Of a DNA stretch of 64,000 nt, positions 62,174 to 64,000 are shown one piece after another. How positions within the stretch are numbered: position 1 is the stretch's first letter; the number at the start of each line of letters is the position of its first letter. The stretch is taken from positions 1,062,501 to 1,126,500 of the forward strand of contig OZ034966.1 of the NCBI GenBank assembly GCA_964030785.1. The letters run 5' to 3'. The stretch is from Siderastrea siderea. Lineage: Eukaryota > Cnidaria > Anthozoa > Scleractinia > Rhizangiidae. Made by a program: the position numbers and the translations under genes. Below the pieces are notes generated by a model, which saw only the letters and a program-made list of their open reading frames with translations, was not told where the DNA came from and made no database searches.

Positions 62174-62590
62174 TTAATTCACCGCTCGACGTAGGCCATC
62201 TTGTAGGGCTTCTGTGATGTTTTGATCTGGAATCAAGTTCCCCGTTTGGCGTAAACGGGTGTTGAAATGACGTTCACGAACACCCATTCGACTACTTAAT
62301 CGATCGACTTAATTCTCCACTTGAAACTCGAAAGCGCCCTCCGCACTGGCATCCAAACCTCCTGCTCCACTTTGTTGAAGGAGGTTGGTTTGAAATTGTT
62401 GTGGGCGTTCGAAGCGATCCAACGCCTCTTGACAGAGGTCATCCTCGTCACTGCAAGCCATCTCTTCAGGAGATAACAGGTTTGTCTCTTCTTCTTTCTC
62501 AGAGTCCGAGGTGTTCAGGCCTAGCAATTCAATCACCTCATGGTGGGCGAGGCCACTGGGCCCCGCCTCCTCCTCTTGGTGAGAGGACAT
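62174..62590 (-). pseudogene. N-terminal part of the polymerase frame, two in-frame stops
   Basis: In the same frame as the polymerase, an ATG at 62588-62590 opens 93 acidic codons (MSSHQEEEAGPSG..., SDSEKEEE, CSDEDDLC) ending at TAA 62309-62311. Open codons follow with an internal ATG, then a second TAA about 60 codons on, just before the polymerase frame restarts with LATTPD. The uninterrupted frame identity over 139 codons suggests one original gene with two nonsense mutations. Alternatively the acidic 93-residue piece is a separate small protein. Both stops lie in the same 9-mer, gaattaagt (coding strand). Confidence 0.65.
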
Positions 62591-62622
62591 GATCAGATGA
62601 ACTAGCTGGAGGTCAGTGCTCG

Positions 62623-62631
62623 TTTTTTATA
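62623..62631 (-). promoter_or_regulatory. TATA box of the polymerase-strand gene
   Basis: TATAAAAAA on the minus strand, about 33 bases upstream of the ATG at 62590. The spacing is similar to that of the two plus-strand cassettes. Confidence 0.65.
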
Positions 62632-62765
62632 GAGAAACAAAGGGTCACGTGGGAGGGTGATGAACCAATGAGAGGGAGTCATCCTATGGTCCTCAGGAGG
62701 GGGTGGGAGGACTCCCCCTCCCCCCCTCCTTAGATGGCCCATCAGGCTTTGCGGGGAACGAATTG
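62632..62765. promoter_or_regulatory. Divergent promoter region
   Basis: The short intergenic stretch between opposed TATA boxes contains an E-box CACGTG (62646-62651), a CCAAT box (62665-62669) and C/G-rich runs near 62698-62735. It is a compact bidirectional control region as in small DNA viruses. Confidence 0.5.
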
Positions 62766-62809
62766 AGAGACTATAAAACAGATCGAACCTCGGGGTGAGT
62801 CATCCCAAG
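62766..62809 (+). promoter_or_regulatory. TATA promoter cassette 1
   Basis: agagactataaaacagatcg followed by aacctcggggtgagtcatc. The TATA core (62772-62778) is 38 bases from the ATG at 62810. It is nearly identical to 63420-63463. Confidence 0.75.
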
Positions 62810-63256
62810 ATGGCCTCTTGTCCAGAGAAGTTGTTAGAAGAATTCGAAGAATTCCAAGTGGAAGAAATTTTATCAGAAATCAAGAAGGAGTGGGTGCTTG
62901 ACCCAGGAGTCAGTGAGTTTGGGGAGCTGTTGGAGGAGGAGAGAAAGAGACTGAGACGAGCAGCCCAGGCAGCCCAGGCAGCCCAGGCAGCCCAGGCAGC
63001 CCGAGCCACCTACGTACGTCAGCATTGGACCCCGGGTTGTTATCCGCAGTTGACCTGCGAGTGGTTTGTGGAGGGCCTTGATTACTGTTGGACCAATTGG
63101 CACCACCAATTCAAGCGCCCTCTCACACCCCCACCAGCACCGCCGCCATCTCCTAATGCCTCACGTAAAACGCGTCCAACAATGCTGTCGTTGCACGTGC
63201 CACCGACGCCCCACCACCACCATGACGACGACGTACCCACCAAGCCACGACGATGA
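62810..63256 (+). CDS. Small virus-element ORF 1 (acidic/basic, Ala-Gln repeats)
   Basis: 148 codons from the ATG after cassette 1. The N-terminus CPEKLLEEFEEFQVEEI is acidic and probably helical, followed by LLEEERKRLRR and five AAQ repeats (DNA repeat 62958-63004). Then comes a Cys/Trp-rich stretch (LTCEWFVEGLDYCWTNW), a Pro-rich part and a His/Asp tail. I do not recognise the family. Its start resembles that of the ORF at 63464, pointing to gene duplication. Position next to the polymerase suggests an early or regulatory protein, which is inference. Confidence 0.6.
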   Translation: MASCPEKLLEEFEEFQVEEILSEIKKEWVLDPGVSEFGELLEEERKRLRRAAQAAQAAQAAQAARATYVRQHWTPGCYPQLTCEWFVEGLDYCWTNWHHQFKRPLTPPPAPPPSPNASRKTRPTMLSLHVPPTPHHHHDDDVPTKPRR

Positions 63257-63467
63257 CTCCCACGACAACGACGTTGACTTTAACGACGACGACGACGAAG
63301 TCGCGGAGATCCTAGTCAAAGAAAAGCGACGACTGGAACTGAAACGGGCCAGCCAAGCCAGGTACCGGGCCAGGCATCCCGACGTAATAGCCGCCACGCA
63401 AGAACGGTGGAATGACCCCAGAGACTATAAAAAAGATCGAACCTCGGGGTGGGTCATCTCATCATGA
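63222..63467 (+). CDS. Overlapping small ORF with basic helix
   Basis: 81 codons in another frame, starting inside ORF 1 and overlapping the next ORF's start by four bases. It has a His/Asp-rich start, then DDDDEVAEILVKEKRRLE and KRASQARYRARHPDVIAA, a basic segment that could bind nucleic acid. Its 3' end contains promoter cassette 2. It may be a real overlapping gene, or the second half of a frameshifted ORF 1. Confidence 0.4.
   Translation: MTTTYPPSHDDDSHDNDVDFNDDDDEVAEILVKEKRRLELKRASQARYRARHPDVIAATQERWNDPRDYKKDRTSGWVISS
63420..63463 (+). promoter_or_regulatory. TATA promoter cassette 2
   Basis: agagactataaaaaagatcg followed by aacctcggggtgggtcatc. The TATA core begins at 63426, 38 bases before the ATG at 63464. 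It differs from cassette 1 at only a few positions. Confidence 0.75.
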
Positions 63468-63670
63468 ATCCAGAGCAGGAAAAATTATTAAATGAGTTTG
63501 GGTCCTTTGAGCTCGATCTGGAACCCTCCCCCCTTCTTGATTCTCCCATAATCCTTTGCGATCCACTCAGTATAAAACCCTTAGAAGAGTTCAAAGTCCA
63601 AACAGTGATGTACAAGTTAGGTGCACTCCACATTTTCTTGAGTTGTCATTTTCTTGACTGGACTTGTTAA
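63464..63670 (+). CDS. Small virus-element ORF 2
   Basis: 68 codons after cassette 2. The N-terminus NPEQEKLLNEFGSFELDLE parallels CPEKLLEEFEEFQVEEI of ORF 1, while the remainder is different (LEEFKVQTVMYKLGALHIF) and ends in a short hydrophobic tail. No known family. The shared promoter and start argue for a tandem-duplicated gene whose C-terminus diverged or was truncated. Confidence 0.55.
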   Translation: MNPEQEKLLNEFGSFELDLEPSPLLDSPIILCDPLSIKPLEEFKVQTVMYKLGALHIFLSCHFLDWTC

Positions 63671-64000
63671 TTTGTTGTGAAGATTCTTGCTTGGTTTTAT
63701 AGAGGAAGCGATCCCATCGGGATTCAATAAGCGATGATTCTTTTAGGTCCACTTGGTATCAGAAAGTGAATGGTGGGGTACAACCCTCCCCCTATTTGAT
63801 CAACCAATGCACCCAACAAAAGAGAAAAAAAAACTGAAGTCTCAGCCCACAAAAGCCTTAATGGGCAGGGGTCTTCTCTAATTGAGCTAGCCAGCAGTAC
63901 TCCCCATTGGGTCGGAGCTCACGATCCCAGTTCTCCAGAGAGCCTAGCCTGCTGGTTAGCAGTCTTTTTTCTGACCTGATCCTAGTCAATGGTCATATCC
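63671..64000. other. Element continues, no ORF recognised
   Basis: Contains ggttttatagaggaagcgat, a weak TATA-like site near 63697, but no clear ORF before the window ends. Confidence 0.35.

Larger units (their letters stand above)
57860..64000. mobile_element. Virus-like element (Polinton/adintovirus type), partial
   Basis: Boundaries are approximate; the right end lies outside the window. Contents: a repeat-rich end (57884-58170), a minus-strand protein-primed family B polymerase (58472-62590 with breaks), a divergent promoter region (62591-62809) and small plus-strand ORFs with duplicated TATA cassettes. GC content and ORF density are higher than in flanking coral-like DNA. No integrase, capsid, ATPase or protease gene is in the window, so the lineage (Polinton, adintovirus, bidnavirus-like) cannot be fixed. 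Confidence 0.7.

Noticed and set aside
62174..62590. Stop-codon reassignment (TAA as sense) in the virus-like element
   Set aside because: More than 1200 downstream polymerase codons contain no TAA, so a reassigned code is unlikely.
63045..63085. Retinoblastoma-binding LxCxE motif in ORF 1
   Set aside because: The sequence is LTCEW; spacing does not fit LxCxE.
1..64000. CRISPR arrays, rRNA genes or bacterial-type operons
   Set aside because: No regularly spaced direct repeats, no rRNA signatures and pervasive spliceosomal exon structure.

Overview
The window looks like nuclear DNA of an anthozoan cnidarian, most likely a stony coral. Coding exons are short, separated by long AT-rich introns and outnumbered by repeats. 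The repeats include tRNA-derived SINEs, foldback MITEs, LINE remnants and the poly-C/poly-G-capped repeat with internal 'aatagggtat' units, all of kinds I associate with coral genomes. The genes encode secreted multidomain proteins built from sushi (CCP), EGF, discoidin (F5/8 type C) and trypsin-like domains joined by phase-1 introns, as in metazoan complement and clotting families. The organism assignment is inference.

Layout. 1-9.4 kb: part of a TIR element, then the first copy of a 5-7 kb duplicated segment interrupted by a 3.25 kb TIR transposon, then a frameshifted copy of a terminal exon. 14.4-17.5 kb: three exons of a trypsin-like protease with an intact His/Asp/Ser triad. 18.7-28.7 kb: six sushi exons (two with in-frame stops), two discoidin exons and a terminal exon encoding an unrecognised domain, all phase compatible with one gene. 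29.8-35.0 kb: a nested palindromic repeat complex. 37.1-42.5 kb: the second copy of the duplicated segment. 42.9-53.6 kb: a complete seven-exon gene, signal peptide - sushi - calcium-binding EGF - serine-protease homologue. Its whole triad is replaced (Asn, Asn, Ile) while the activation site and its Asp partner are kept.

55.4-57.5 kb: a broken minus-strand LINE. 57.5-57.7 kb: an assembly gap of 200 N. About 57.9-64.0 kb: part of a virus-like element of Polinton/adintovirus type. It carries a protein-primed family B DNA polymerase on the minus strand, divergent from several small plus-strand ORFs that start from near-identical TATA promoter cassettes. The polymerase reading frame runs on upstream to an acidic N-terminus but is broken by two TAA codons.

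How the parts relate. The two protease-type genes each lie downstream of a copy of the same duplicated segment, so the locus probably grew by tandem duplication. One copy looks catalytic and the other looks like a zymogen-like pseudoprotease comparable in logic to HGF or haptoglobin. Because the virus-like element lies beyond the gap, its linkage to the host locus is not proven by this sequence.
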